Of a stretch of 64,000 nucleotides of DNA, positions 54,605 to 63,810 are shown in pieces. Source of the stretch: Pseudomonas kuykendallii (GTDB lineage: Bacteria > Pseudomonadota > Gammaproteobacteria > Pseudomonadales > Pseudomonadaceae). The stretch covers positions 742,260 through 806,259 of the forward strand of contig NZ_FNNU01000001.1 in the NCBI RefSeq assembly GCF_900106975.1, in the 5' to 3' direction. The notes beneath the pieces were generated by a model that saw nothing but the letters and a program-made list of their open reading frames with translations, searched no databases and had not been told where the DNA came from. The position numbers and the translations under genes were made by a program. How positions within the stretch are numbered: the stretch's first letter is position 1; each line of letters opens with the position of its first letter.

Positions 54605-55516
54605 TCACTCCTGAGCGCTGTTCGCGGCACTTTCGAGCTTGCGCCAGAGCAGGCGCACGGTTGCCTTGCGCAACAGCGCGCAGCGGTACAGGCGAATCTC
54701 CAGCGGCACCTGCCAGTGTTCGCCGCCACACACGCGCAGATCGCCGCGCGCCAGCTCCGCCTCCACGCTCAGCCGCGGCACCCAGGCCACGCCCAGCCCC
54801 TGCAGCGCCATGCTCTTGAGGCTGTCGGCCATCGCCGTTTCGTAGACCGTGGTCGAACGCAGCGCACGCTGGCGCAGCAGCAGGTTCACCGAGCGACCGA
54901 GAAAGGCTCCAGCGCTGTAGGCGAGCAGCGGCACGCTCTGCCCGCTGTCGAGATCGAACAGCGGCTGGCCGTCGGCCGCCACCGCGCACACCGGCAGCAT
55001 CGAGGTGGCGCCCAGGTGCAGCGAGGGAAAGATCTCCGGGTCCATCTGCAACGCGGCATCCGGGTCGTAGTAGGCGAGGATCAGGTCGCAGGCGCCCTCG
55101 CGCAGCGCGTGCACCGCCTCGCCGACGTTGCTCGCCAGCAGGCGGCTGGCGATGTTCAGGCCCTGCTCGCGCAGACCGGCGATCCAGGCCGGAAAGAACC
55201 CCAGCGCCAGCGAATGCGCCGCGGCGATCTGCAACACCTCGCCCTGCTGGCCTTCGAGGTGGTGCAGATGGCGCGCCACCTCGCCCAGCTGTTCGACCAC
55301 GCTGCGCGCGCTGACCAGGAACAGCTGCCCCGCCTCGGTCAGCTCCACCGGCGTGCGCGCCCGGTTCACCAGGGTCAGGCCGAGCGCCTCTTCGAGGCTG
55401 CGGATGCGCCGGCTGAAGGCGGGCTGGGTGACGAAGCGCTTCTGCGCCGCCTGGGAAAAGCTGTGCGTGGCGGCCAGGGCGATGAAATCTTCCAACCATT
55501 TGGTTTCCAGGTTCAT
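54605..55516 (-). CDS. LysR-family regulator, HypT (YjiE)-like
   Basis: This 303-residue protein begins MNLETKWLEDFIALAATHSF, with helix-turn-helix FSQAAQKRFVTQPAFSRRIR and the substrate-binding start LQIAAAHSLALGFFPAWI. These stretches resemble E. coli HypT, the hypochlorite-responsive regulator, in which methionine oxidation activates the protein; whether that applies here is unknown. An ATG at 55531 is an alternative start. It is divergent from aspA, as its P. aeruginosa counterpart PA5428 is. Confidence 0.85.
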   Translation of the reverse strand: MNLETKWLEDFIALAATHSFSQAAQKRFVTQPAFSRRIRSLEEALGLTLVNRARTPVELTEAGQLFLVSARSVVEQLGEVARHLHHLEGQQGEVLQIAAAHSLALGFFPAWIAGLREQGLNIASRLLASNVGEAVHALREGACDLILAYYDPDAALQMDPEIFPSLHLGATSMLPVCAVAADGQPLFDLDSGQSVPLLAYSAGAFLGRSVNLLLRQRALRSTTVYETAMADSLKSMALQGLGVAWVPRLSVEAELARGDLRVCGGEHWQVPLEIRLYRCALLRKATVRLLWRKLESAANSAQE

Positions 55517-55686
55517 GGCGGTTCTCGGCAAGATGGCGAGGAGATTATGCCTCTACTGCATCAGGACGCTCACCCGCTCCGTCATTCAACGGTCGTCGAA
55601 ATGCACAGCAAGGCAACGTATTCGCCGTATTCCGGGAGCATTCCGGCCGGACACGTCCCGTCGCCGGCCAAGGTCACGCGGATGCT

Positions 55687-55703
55687 CATGCCGTTCCGGC
55701 ATG
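55687..55703. promoter_or_regulatory. Palindrome upstream of aspA
   Basis: CATGCCG-TTC-CGGCATG is a perfect 7-3-7 inverted repeat, 98 bp before aspA in the 284-bp gap to the LysR gene. It is a candidate operator for that or another regulator. Confidence 0.45.
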
Positions 55704-55800
55704 GGGCAGCGTTTAACAGCATTGGCCGGCACCGTGTTGGCCGCCCTACTCTGCACGCCATCGCGGCCTCGTCCGCCTTTCCCAGAGTCAGCCCCCGATC

Positions 55801-57231
55801 ATGTCCAGCGTCGCCGCCCCTCGCATCGAAAAAGACCTGCTTGGCACCCTCGAAGTCCCCGCCGAGGCCTACTACGGCATCCAGACCTTGCGCGCGCTCA
55901 ACAACTTCCGCCTGTCCGGCGTCCCGCTGGCGCATTACCCGAAGCTGGTGGTCGGCCTGGCGATGGTCAAGCAGGCCGCAGCCGACGCCAACCGCGAGCT
56001 GGGTTACCTGTCGGCGGACAAGCACGCGGCGATCAGCCAGGCCTGCGCACGCCTGATCCGCGGCGAATTCCACGGGCAGTTCGTCGTTGACATGATCCAG
56101 GGCGGTGCCGGCACCTCGACCAACATGAACGCCAATGAGGTCATCGCCAACCTGGCGCTGGAGGCGCTCGGCAAGCAGAAAGGCGAGTACCAGCACCTGC
56201 ACCCGAACAACGACGTGAACATGGCGCAGTCGACCAACGATGCCTACCCGACGGCGATCCGCATCGGCCTGCTGCTCGGCCATGACACCCTGCTGGCCAG
56301 CCTGGAAAGCCTGATCCAGGCCTTCGCCGCCAAGGGCGAGGAGTTCGCCCAGGTGCTGAAGATGGGCCGCACGCAGTTGCAGGACGCCGTACCCATGACC
56401 CTCGGCCAGGAGTTCCACGCCTTCGCCACCACCCTCGGCGAAGACCTCCAGCACCTGCGCCGCCTGGCCCCCGAGCTGCTCACCGAGGTAAACCTCGGCG
56501 GCACCGCCATCGGCACCGGCATCAACGCCGACCCGCGCTACCAGGCGATCGCCGTCGCCCGGCTCGCCGAGATCAGCGGCCAACCGCTGAAAGCCGCCGC
56601 CGACCTGATCGAAGCCACCTCCGACATGGGTGCGTTCGTGCTGTTCTCCGGCATGCTCAAGCGCACCGCGGTGAAACTGTCGAAGATCTGCAACGACCTG
56701 CGGCTGCTCTCCAGCGGCCCACGCACCGGGATCAACGAAATCAACCTTCCGCCGCGCCAGCCGGGCAGCTCGATCATGCCGGGCAAGGTCAACCCGGTGA
56801 TTCCCGAGGCGGTGAACATGGTCGCCTTCGAGATCATCGGCAACGACCTGGCGCTGACGATGGCGGCCGAGGGCGGCCAGCTGCAGCTCAACGTGATGGA
56901 ACCGCTGATCGCCTACAAGATCTTCGACTCGATCCGCCTGCTGCAGCGCGCCATGGACATGCTCCGCGAGCATTGCGTGGTGGGCATCAGCGCCAACGTC
57001 GAGCGCTGCCGCGAACTGGTCGAGCACTCGATCGGCCTGGTCACCGCGCTGAACCCCTACATCGGTTACGAGAACGCCACGCGCATCGCCAAACTGGCGC
57101 TGGACAGTGGCCGCGGCGTACTCGAACTGGTGCGCGCCGAAGGCCTGCTCGACGACGCCATGCTCGCCGACATCCTGCGCCCGGAAAACATGATCGCCCC
57201 GCGCCTGGTGCCGCTGAAGGCGACCGTGTAA
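55801..57231 (+). CDS. aspA: Aspartate ammonia-lyase
   Basis: This 476-residue fumarase/aspartase-family enzyme converts aspartate to fumarate and ammonia. The signature GSSIMPGKVNPVIPEAVNMV is present, as are QSTNDAYPTAIRIG and MGRTQLQDAVPMTLGQEF. Length and motifs match aspartase rather than fumarase C. It is followed by a strong terminator and sits with genes for glutamine and asparagine breakdown. Confidence 0.94.
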   Translation: MSSVAAPRIEKDLLGTLEVPAEAYYGIQTLRALNNFRLSGVPLAHYPKLVVGLAMVKQAAADANRELGYLSADKHAAISQACARLIRGEFHGQFVVDMIQGGAGTSTNMNANEVIANLALEALGKQKGEYQHLHPNNDVNMAQSTNDAYPTAIRIGLLLGHDTLLASLESLIQAFAAKGEEFAQVLKMGRTQLQDAVPMTLGQEFHAFATTLGEDLQHLRRLAPELLTEVNLGGTAIGTGINADPRYQAIAVARLAEISGQPLKAAADLIEATSDMGAFVLFSGMLKRTAVKLSKICNDLRLLSSGPRTGINEINLPPRQPGSSIMPGKVNPVIPEAVNMVAFEIIGNDLALTMAAEGGQLQLNVMEPLIAYKIFDSIRLLQRAMDMLREHCVVGISANVERCRELVEHSIGLVTALNPYIGYENATRIAKLALDSGRGVLELVRAEGLLDDAMLADILRPENMIAPRLVPLKATV

Positions 57232-57287
57232 GCCCTGACGCGTCAACGGTCACCCGGCATTGGGGCCACTCTCCCCAAGTCCCTCAG

Positions 57288-57318
57288 GGAGATACGGCGC
57301 GAGCTGTATCTCCTTTTT
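57288..57318 (+). terminator. Terminator of aspA
   Basis: GGAGATAC / GTATCTCC form a perfect 8-bp stem with a 10-base loop followed by TTTTT, about 57 bp past the aspA stop. Confidence 0.92.
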
Positions 57319-57365
57319 ATGGGCCGGATTCCGGGTCGGGGGAGAAGGCAACAGGCGCCGCCGAC

Positions 57366-58274
57366 CTAGAACACCGAGGCACCGATGCGCTGGCTGAGCA
57401 GCTCCAGGGCGGCCATTCCCGCCAGCGAGTTGCCCGCGGCATTCAGCTCCGGCGACCACACGCATACGCTGAAGCGCCCCGGCACGACGGCGACGATGCC
57501 GCCGCCCACGCCGCTCTTGCCCGGCAGGCCGACACGGTAGGCGAAGTTGCCGGCTTCGTCGTACAGCCCGCTGGTGGCCATGATCGAGTTGACCTGCTGG
57601 GTCTGCCGCTCGCTGAGAATCTGCGCGCCGCTGTGCGTGCAGAAACCGTCGTTGGCGAGAAAGGAGAAGGCCCGCGCCAGGTCCACGCAGCTCATGCGCA
57701 ACGCGCAGTGACTGAAGTAGCTGCGCAGCACCGCTTCCACGTCGTTGTGAAAATTGCCGAAGGCCTGCATCAGGTAGGCCATGGCCGCGTTGCGCGCGCG
57801 GTGGCGGTATTCGGATTCGGCGACGTGCAGGTCCACCGCCACCTCGCGATTACCGGACAGGCGCCGGACGAAATCGCGCATGGACAGCGCCGGCGCGGCG
57901 AAGCGCGACTGGTTGATGTCGCAGATCACCAGCGCACCGGCGTTGATGAAGGGATTGCGCGGCCGGCCGCGCTCGAACTCCAGCTGTACCAGCGAATTGA
58001 ACGGTTGCCCGGAGGGTTCGTGGCCGAGGCGCTGCCAGATCGACTCGCCCGAGTGCTCGATGGCCTGCACCAGGCTGAACACCTTGGAGATGCTCTGCAC
58101 GGAAAACGGCGTCTGCGCATCGCCGGCGCTGAACACTTCGCCATCCAGGCCGTACACGGCGATTCCCAGTTGCGCGGCGGGCACCTCGCCCAGCGCGGGT
58201 ATGTAGTCGGCCACTTTGCCCTGGCCGATCAGCGGGCGAACTTCGTCGAGGATTTCACTTAACAGCGCGTGCAT
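57366..58274 (-). CDS. glsA: Glutaminase A
   Basis: This 302-residue serine-dependent glutaminase hydrolyses glutamine to glutamate and ammonia. It has the Ser-x-x-Lys active site in [35 protein letters not shown] and [22 protein letters not shown] before the ATG fixes 58274. It is probably transcribed after the HTH regulator gene (71 bp apart) and works with the asparaginase and AGCS symporter nearby. Confidence 0.93.
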   Translation of the reverse strand: MHALLSEILDEVRPLIGQGKVADYIPALGEVPAAQLGIAVYGLDGEVFSAGDAQTPFSVQSISKVFSLVQAIEHSGESIWQRLGHEPSGQPFNSLVQLEFERGRPRNPFINAGALVICDINQSRFAAPALSMRDFVRRLSGNREVAVDLHVAESEYRHRARNAAMAYLMQAFGNFHNDVEAVLRSYFSHCALRMSCVDLARAFSFLANDGFCTHSGAQILSERQTQQVNSIMATSGLYDEAGNFAYRVGLPGKSGVGGGIVAVVPGRFSVCVWSPELNAAGNSLAGMAALELLSQRIGASVF

Positions 58275-58345
58275 GCTCAGGCTCCCAGGCAACCTCAGCT
58301 AGACGCCGACCGCCCGTGCGAAAGCACAGCGAACGGCCACAGCGC

Positions 58346-59164
58346 TCACGAGCTCTCGAACAAACCGTCCCTGACCGGCCCGACCGCCAGCCGCTGGCGC
58401 ACGTCATCGTCGATGCGCGGGTCGTCCGGGCGGTAGAGCATGACCTGGCGATAGGCGCTAACCCGGTTGATCTCCTCGCCGAGGAATTCCCACACCACGC
58501 GCGTGCAGGCGGGGGTGCGGCGATCACCGCTGGAGACGCCGGTCTTGATGCCGTTGAGGCGGGTGATGCGGCTCTTGTAGCTGGGGATGAGGATGGTCTG
58601 GCTCATCTCGTTGAGCGTCAGCGATTCGTAGTCGATCAGGAACACCCGGTCCTGCAGGTGGAAAGCCGCACCCAGGTAGCGGCAGCGCACCCAGTCCTCG
58701 GCCGGCAGGTTGCTGCTCGCCGAGCGCTCCTGACGTTCCTGGCGCTCGAACAGGAAGGTGCCGCGCTCCTCACGCAGGTGCACCAGCGAAAGCAGGATGT
58801 TGCCCGGCACGGACATGCAGTTGGAGTACTCGAAGTAGTACCCGCAGTAGCGCGCCAGGCTGGCGGACTGCTCGCGCAGCGGCTGCAGCAGGCTGTACAG
58901 CGGGTCGCCGGAGGGCGTGCTCGGCGTGTCGCTGGCGCGTGCGCCGATCAGCCGGGCGAACTGCTCGGCGGGCAGGCCCAGCTCGTAGTCCTCGACACCG
59001 AAGAAATCGCCGATGCGCCTGAGGTTGTAGGCCGTGGGGCGGCTCTGCCCGTTCAGGTACTTGTTGAACTGCGCGCGGTTGATCGCGAGCTTGCGGCAAA
59101 CCTCCGCGATAGAGCGGTAGTGACTGCACAGCAGCTTGAGATTGAGGCCCAGATTATCCGACAC
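58346..59164 (-). CDS. HTH (XRE-like) transcriptional regulator
   Basis: This 272-residue protein has an N-terminal helix-turn-helix (SIAEVCRKLAINRAQFNKYLNGQSRPTAYNLRRIGDF) of the Cro/C1 kind and a larger C-terminal domain of no recognised family, perhaps for binding an amino acid. A near-perfect inverted repeat stands just before its start. Divergent from the AGCS symporter and adjacent to glutaminase, it is a good candidate to control both. Confidence 0.82.
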   Translation of the reverse strand: MSDNLGLNLKLLCSHYRSIAEVCRKLAINRAQFNKYLNGQSRPTAYNLRRIGDFFGVEDYELGLPAEQFARLIGARASDTPSTPSGDPLYSLLQPLREQSASLARYCGYYFEYSNCMSVPGNILLSLVHLREERGTFLFERQERQERSASSNLPAEDWVRCRYLGAAFHLQDRVFLIDYESLTLNEMSQTILIPSYKSRITRLNGIKTGVSSGDRRTPACTRVVWEFLGEEINRVSAYRQVMLYRPDDPRIDDDVRQRLAVGPVRDGLFESS

Positions 59165-59167
59165 GAC

Positions 59168-59193
59168 GCGCCCTCGGATGATGCGAGGGGCGC
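59168..59193. promoter_or_regulatory. Inverted repeat before the HTH regulator
   Basis: GCGCCCTCG (59168-59176) and CGAGGGGCGC (59184-59193) are complementary except for one extra G. The repeat lies just upstream of the HTH gene start in the gap to the divergent symporter, a likely operator or leader hairpin. Confidence 0.45.
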
Positions 59194-59336
59194 GATTGTA
59201 GCATCAGCTCGCGTCACCTCGAATCGACCTGCGAAATTGCCTGGAGCGGAACCTTGGCCAACCATGCGCCCCACGTTTTTCCGCGCCTGGCGCATTCCAC
59301 CGCTGCTTACGAACAATAAGAGTCGAGGAGACCTCC

Positions 59337-60785
59337 ATGCTTGAAGTGATCAACAATTTCCTGTCGGGCAAGCTGCTGATCGTTCTGATCGTCGGGCTCG
59401 GCAGCTACTTCACCCTGCGCTCGCGCTTCGTGCAGTTTCGCCACTTCGGCCACATGTTCACCGTGTTCAAGGAATCCCTCCGCGGCCAGGGCGGACAGCT
59501 GAGCTCCTTCCAGGCGCTGATGCTGAGCCTCGCCGGCCGCGTCGGCGCGGGCAACATCGCTGGCGTGGGTATCGCCGTGACCCTCGGCGGGCCCGGCGCC
59601 GTGTTCTGGATGTGGGTGACGGCGCTGGTCGGCATGTCCAGCAGCTTCTTCGAATGCACCCTGGCGCAGGTCTACAAGCGCGCCGACGGCGACGGCCTGT
59701 ATCGCGGCGGCCCGGCCTACTACATCCAGCACGGCCTGAAACTGCGCTGGATGGCGATGATCTTCTCGGTTCTGCTGCTGGTCACCTACGGCTTCGCCTT
59801 CAACGGCCTGCAGTCCTTCACCGTCACCCATTCGCTGGAGAACGCCTTCGGCTTCCCGGTGCAGTACACCGGCATCGGCCTGGCCGTGCTGCTGGGCCTG
59901 GTGTTCGTCGGCGGCATCAAGCGCATCGCCTCGGTCTCCGACCTGCTGGTGCCGGTGAAGACCCTGGCCTACATCGGCGTGACCCTCTACGTGATCTGCA
60001 CCCAGATCGAACTGGTCCCGGACATGCTGGTGACCATCGTCAAGAGCGCCTTCGGCCTCGAACCGGCATTCGCCGGCCTGCTCGGCAGCGCCATCGTGAT
60101 GGGCGTGAAGCGCGGCGTGTTCGCCAACGAAGCCGGCCTGGGCAGCGCGCCCAACGTCGCCGCCGTCGCCGCGGTGAAACACCCGGCCGCCCAGGGCGTG
60201 GTCCAGGCGTTCAGCGTGTTCCTCGACACCTTCGTGATCTGCACCTGCACCGCGCTGCTGATCCTGCTCTCCGGCTTCTACACGCCGGGCTTCGAGGGTG
60301 ACGGCATCGTCCTCACGCAGAACTCCCTGGCCGCGGTCGTCGGCGACTGGGGCCGGATCTTCGTCAGCGTCGCGCTGAGCCTGTTCGTCTTCACCTGCAT
60401 CCTCTACAACTACTACCTCGGCGAGAACGCCCTGCAGTTCCTCCTCGGCAAGAGCCGCACCGCGCTGCTGACCTACCGCGGCCTGGTGCTGGCGCTGATC
60501 TGCTGGGGCTCGATGCAGAACCTCTCCACCGTGTTCGCCTTCGCCGACATCACCATGACCTGCCTGGCCTTCGTCAACCTGATCGCCCTGGCACTGCTGA
60601 TCAAGGTCGGCCTGCGCGTGATGAAGGACTACGACGCCCAGCGCAGCGCCGGTGTCGGCCAGCCGGTGTTCGACGCCCGCCAGTTCGCCGACCTGGACCT
60701 CGACCGCGACGCCTGGCCGAGCGCGCCGGCCAGCAGCGCGACCCACGAGCAGGCGCCGGCCAGCCTGGTGGAAAGCCACCGCTAA
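59337..60785 (+). CDS. Sodium:alanine/glycine-type symporter (AGCS family)
   Basis: This 482-residue transporter has about ten membrane segments. AGCS motifs are visible: SLAGRVGAGNIAGVGIAVTLGGPGAVFWMW, MGVKRGVFANEAGLGSAPN and FTCILYNYYLGENAL. It carries small amino acids with sodium; from its neighbours glutamine or asparagine are plausible. AGGAG upstream fixes the start. The last 50 residues are a charged, low-complexity tail. Confidence 0.93.
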   Translation: MLEVINNFLSGKLLIVLIVGLGSYFTLRSRFVQFRHFGHMFTVFKESLRGQGGQLSSFQALMLSLAGRVGAGNIAGVGIAVTLGGPGAVFWMWVTALVGMSSSFFECTLAQVYKRADGDGLYRGGPAYYIQHGLKLRWMAMIFSVLLLVTYGFAFNGLQSFTVTHSLENAFGFPVQYTGIGLAVLLGLVFVGGIKRIASVSDLLVPVKTLAYIGVTLYVICTQIELVPDMLVTIVKSAFGLEPAFAGLLGSAIVMGVKRGVFANEAGLGSAPNVAAVAAVKHPAAQGVVQAFSVFLDTFVICTCTALLILLSGFYTPGFEGDGIVLTQNSLAAVVGDWGRIFVSVALSLFVFTCILYNYYLGENALQFLLGKSRTALLTYRGLVLALICWGSMQNLSTVFAFADITMTCLAFVNLIALALLIKVGLRVMKDYDAQRSAGVGQPVFDARQFADLDLDRDAWPSAPASSATHEQAPASLVESHR

Positions 60786-60805
60786 GCACTCCCACGCGTC
60801 GACCG

Positions 60806-60840
60806 GATGCCGTTTCTCCGCCCCGCGGGGAGGCGGCATC
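60806..60840 (+). terminator. Hairpin between the symporter and asparaginase genes
   Basis: GATGCCG / CGGCATC with an inner CTCC / GGAG pair form a long imperfect stem 21 bp after the symporter stop. No T run follows directly, so it may be a partial terminator. Confidence 0.4.
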
Positions 60841-60945
60841 GTCGTATCGGGTAACGCTTTTCGCCCACGCCGGCGCGCATTCGCCGGCGGATTCGGCGCT
60901 ATGCTGGCCCACCCGATTTCCCCTCCGCTTACCCAGGATTCAGGC

Positions 60946-61938
60946 ATGAGCGCCGTCAACAACCTCTTCGTGCTCTACACCGGCGGCACCATCGGCATGC
61001 TGCAGACACCCGAAGGCCTGGTGCCCGCCGGCGGTTTCGAGGCGCGCATGCGCGAACACCTGGCCCGCCATGAGGTGCCGGCGCCGCGCTTCGTTTTCCA
61101 GGAAATGCTGCCGCTGCTGGACAGCGCCAACATGTCCCAGCGCGAATGGCTGGCGATGCGCGAGCAGATCGTCGCCGCCGTCGACCAAGGCGGCCACGAC
61201 GGCGTACTGCTGCTGCACGGCACCGACACCCTCGCCTACAGCGCCGCCGCGCTGAGCTTCCTGCTGCTGGGCCTCGGCGTGCCGGTGGTGCTCACCGGCG
61301 CCATGCTGCCGGCCGGCGCCGACGGCAGCGACGCCTGGCCCAACCTGTGTGGCGCCCTGGCGGCGCTGGAGGCAGGCATCGAGCCGGGCGTGCACCTGTT
61401 CTTCAACGGCGAGCTGATGCACGGCGCGCGGGTCAGCAAACTGCGCAGCGATGCCTTCGACGCCTTCACCGTGCTGCCGCGCCGCCGCGAAGGCGAACGC
61501 GCCGCCGAACTGCCGTCTGCACTCGCCTACCGCCAGCCGCGCCAACCGGTGAATCTCGCGGTACTGCCGCTGTTCCCCGGCGTCCAGGCCAGCCATGTCC
61601 GCGCCCTGCTCGCCAGCGGCGTGCGCGGCCTGCTGCTGGAATGCTACGGCAGCGGCACCGGCCCCTCGGGCGATGCCGACCTGCTCGCCGCCCTGCGCGA
61701 AGCCCACGCCGGCGGCGTCGTGCTCGCCGCCATCAGCCAATGTCCCCAGGGTCACGTCGAATTCGGCGTCTACGCCGCCGGCAGCCAGCTGCGTGACGCC
61801 GGCCTCGTCTCCGCCGGCGGCATGACCCGCGAAGCCGCCCTCGGCAAACTCTTCACCCTCCTCGGCGCCGGCCTCGACCAGGCCGAGGCACAACGCTGGC
61901 TGGCGCTGGATCTGTGCGGGGAAATGGCGGAACGCTGA
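60946..61938 (+). CDS. ansA: L-asparaginase, type I (AnsA-like)
   Basis: This 330-residue enzyme hydrolyses asparagine to aspartate and ammonia. The two catalytic threonines are in LYTGGTIGM (near the start) and LLLHGTDTLAYSAAAL. No signal peptide is seen, so it is a cytoplasmic type I enzyme. An open frame upstream to 60652 lies inside the symporter gene and is not used. Confidence 0.93.
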   Translation: MSAVNNLFVLYTGGTIGMLQTPEGLVPAGGFEARMREHLARHEVPAPRFVFQEMLPLLDSANMSQREWLAMREQIVAAVDQGGHDGVLLLHGTDTLAYSAAALSFLLLGLGVPVVLTGAMLPAGADGSDAWPNLCGALAALEAGIEPGVHLFFNGELMHGARVSKLRSDAFDAFTVLPRRREGERAAELPSALAYRQPRQPVNLAVLPLFPGVQASHVRALLASGVRGLLLECYGSGTGPSGDADLLAALREAHAGGVVLAAISQCPQGHVEFGVYAAGSQLRDAGLVSAGGMTREAALGKLFTLLGAGLDQAEAQRWLALDLCGEMAER

Positions 61939-62086
61939 GGATCAAGGAAGGCGTCGCCTGGCGAGCGGTTTCTAGCGCCGTCAAACAGGCGCCGCTGATC
62001 CAGGCCTGCCAAACGACATTCGATACGGCATCTGCACCAGCTTCCTCTTCAGCCAGCGCCACGACGGCGCTGCGCCGGATTCCGGC

Positions 62087-63082
62087 TCATGCCGGCCACC
62101 GGCCCAGCCAGCGCATCAGCCGTGACGACGGTTGCGGTGCCGTGCGGAAGGCCTGAAGCAGTTCTTCCAGGCTTGCCCGGCGTGCAGGGTCGAAGGCCAG
62201 GCCGGCCTGCAAGGCGCGAGCAATCGGGGGCGCCAGGACGGAGGCCTCTGCCTGCAATTGCATCGCCCGCGCCTGCTTGCCGCTGAGGCGGCGGAACGGG
62301 TGCCGCCCCGTACACAGCTCGTAGAGCACGCAGCTCAGCGCGTAGATGTCGGCAGCGGCACTCAGCGCCTCGCCATCCAGCAGTTCCGGCGCCGCATAGC
62401 GCAGCGTCCAGGCAGCGAAACGGCTGCGGCACAATTGCGGCAACCCCGGCAGCCGATTCTCTTGGGCCTGGCCGAGGCCGAAATCGAACAGCCGCAGACC
62501 CTGGTCGCCAACCATCACGTTGCTCGGTTTCAGGTCGCCATGCAGCACGCCAGCCGCATGCGCATGGGCCAACGCCTCTAGAAGCGCCAGCCCGATCTCC
62601 CGCGCATCGCCCCACGGCGCGCCGGCCGGGTGCTCGTCGATGAAGCGATCCAGCGTGCAACCGCTCAGCAGCTCGAGCGTGATGAAGGCGCGCTGGCTCA
62701 GCGGGTCGATATCGAACGCATGCAGTTGCACGACGTTGGCGTGGCGCAGGCGGCTGGTCAGTGCGAACTCGCTGTAGAGCAGTGCGCTGGCGTCCGGGTA
62801 TTCGGCGAAGTCTTCGCCGAGGGTCTTCAACGCCACATACGGCTGCGGGTCGCCGAACTGTTCGCGCAGCAGGTCGCACGCCTGGTAAACAGCGCCCATA
62901 CCACCGACACCCAACAGCCGCTCTATCCGGTAGCGCCCGCAGAGCACCTCGGGCAATGCCGCCGATGTCGGCATCAGCGGCGGCACGCGCGGCCCGCTAC
63001 GCGCGCCGGCAGCGAAGGCAAAATAGGTCAGGTCCGGGTCGGCGACCGCCTCCGCCGCGAGCTGCGCCAGCGGATCGTTCAT
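62087..63082 (-). CDS. stk1: Ser/Thr protein kinase of a type VI secretion cluster
   Basis: This 331-residue Hanks-type kinase has the glycine loop RLLGVGGMGAVYQA, the VALKTL Lys, HGDLKPSN (catalytic loop, with Gly in place of the usual Arg of HRD), DFGLG and AAPELL. It has no membrane segment, unlike PpkA. It overlaps the phosphatase gene by 4 bp. The order tssM-phosphatase-kinase is that of P. aeruginosa HSI-II (icmF2-stp1-stk1), where the pair modulates type VI secretion. Confidence 0.9.
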   Translation of the reverse strand: MNDPLAQLAAEAVADPDLTYFAFAAGARSGPRVPPLMPTSAALPEVLCGRYRIERLLGVGGMGAVYQACDLLREQFGDPQPYVALKTLGEDFAEYPDASALLYSEFALTSRLRHANVVQLHAFDIDPLSQRAFITLELLSGCTLDRFIDEHPAGAPWGDAREIGLALLEALAHAHAAGVLHGDLKPSNVMVGDQGLRLFDFGLGQAQENRLPGLPQLCRSRFAAWTLRYAAPELLDGEALSAAADIYALSCVLYELCTGRHPFRRLSGKQARAMQLQAEASVLAPPIARALQAGLAFDPARRASLEELLQAFRTAPQPSSRLMRWLGRWPA

Positions 63083-63810
63083 GGGCGCACCACCACGGCG
63101 CTGAGGTTGTCCCGCGCCGCGCCACCCAGCACCTCGTCGAACAGACGCCGGATCGCCAACTGCGGCGATGGCAAGCTGAGCGCCGCCCCCAGCGCACCGA
63201 CGGACAGCTCGCGATAGAGCCCGTCGCTACAGAGCAGAAACACGTCGCCCGGGAAGATATCGAACTCGAGGATATCCAGACTCAGCGGCTCGGCGACGCC
63301 GATGGCGCGGGTCAGCGCCTGCGCCGCGGGATGCCGTGCCGCCTGCTGCGGGCTGAGTTCACCGCGGTCGAGCAGTTGCTGCTCCAGGGAATGATCACGG
63401 GACAACTGATAAAGCCTGCCGCGCCGCCAGAGATAGCAGCGGCTGTCCCCGGCCCACACGCACGCCCCCCGCGCGCCCTCCAGCAGCAGAGCCACCACGG
63501 TGCTACCGATGACCGGGTCGGGCCGCTCGGCGGTCACGGTCAGTTGCTGATGCAGCCGCCGGTTGATCTCGTGCAGGCAGCGCCGAAGGCCCTGCACACG
63601 CACCTGCAGATCACGCTCATCGGGCAGCCCGGCCAGTCGATCGACGATCAGCCGGCTCGCCAGCGCGCCACGCTCATGCCCGCCCATGCCATCGGCGACG
63701 ACCCACAGGCGGCGTTCCGGCAGGTCGAGAAAGGCATCCTCGTTGCGCGCGCGAACCTTGCCGGTGTCGGTCCGCGCCGCGCTGCGCAGGCGCTCGGCCA
63801 GCGCGCTCAT
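63079..63810 (-). CDS. stp1: PP2C-type Ser/Thr phosphatase of a type VI secretion cluster
   Basis: This 243-residue metal-dependent phosphatase has VRARNEDAFLDLPERRLWVVADGMGGHERG, VWAGDSRCYLWR and FLLCSDGLYREL, all PP2C metal-site motifs. The ATG at 63810 shares a base with the tssM stop (TGATG); a GTG at 63813 is an alternative. It should reverse phosphorylation by the adjacent kinase. Confidence 0.92.
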   Translation of the reverse strand: MSALAERLRSAARTDTGKVRARNEDAFLDLPERRLWVVADGMGGHERGALASRLIVDRLAGLPDERDLQVRVQGLRRCLHEINRRLHQQLTVTAERPDPVIGSTVVALLLEGARGACVWAGDSRCYLWRRGRLYQLSRDHSLEQQLLDRGELSPQQAARHPAAQALTRAIGVAEPLSLDILEFDIFPGDVFLLCSDGLYRELSVGALGAALSLPSPQLAIRRLFDEVLGGAARDNLSAVVVRP

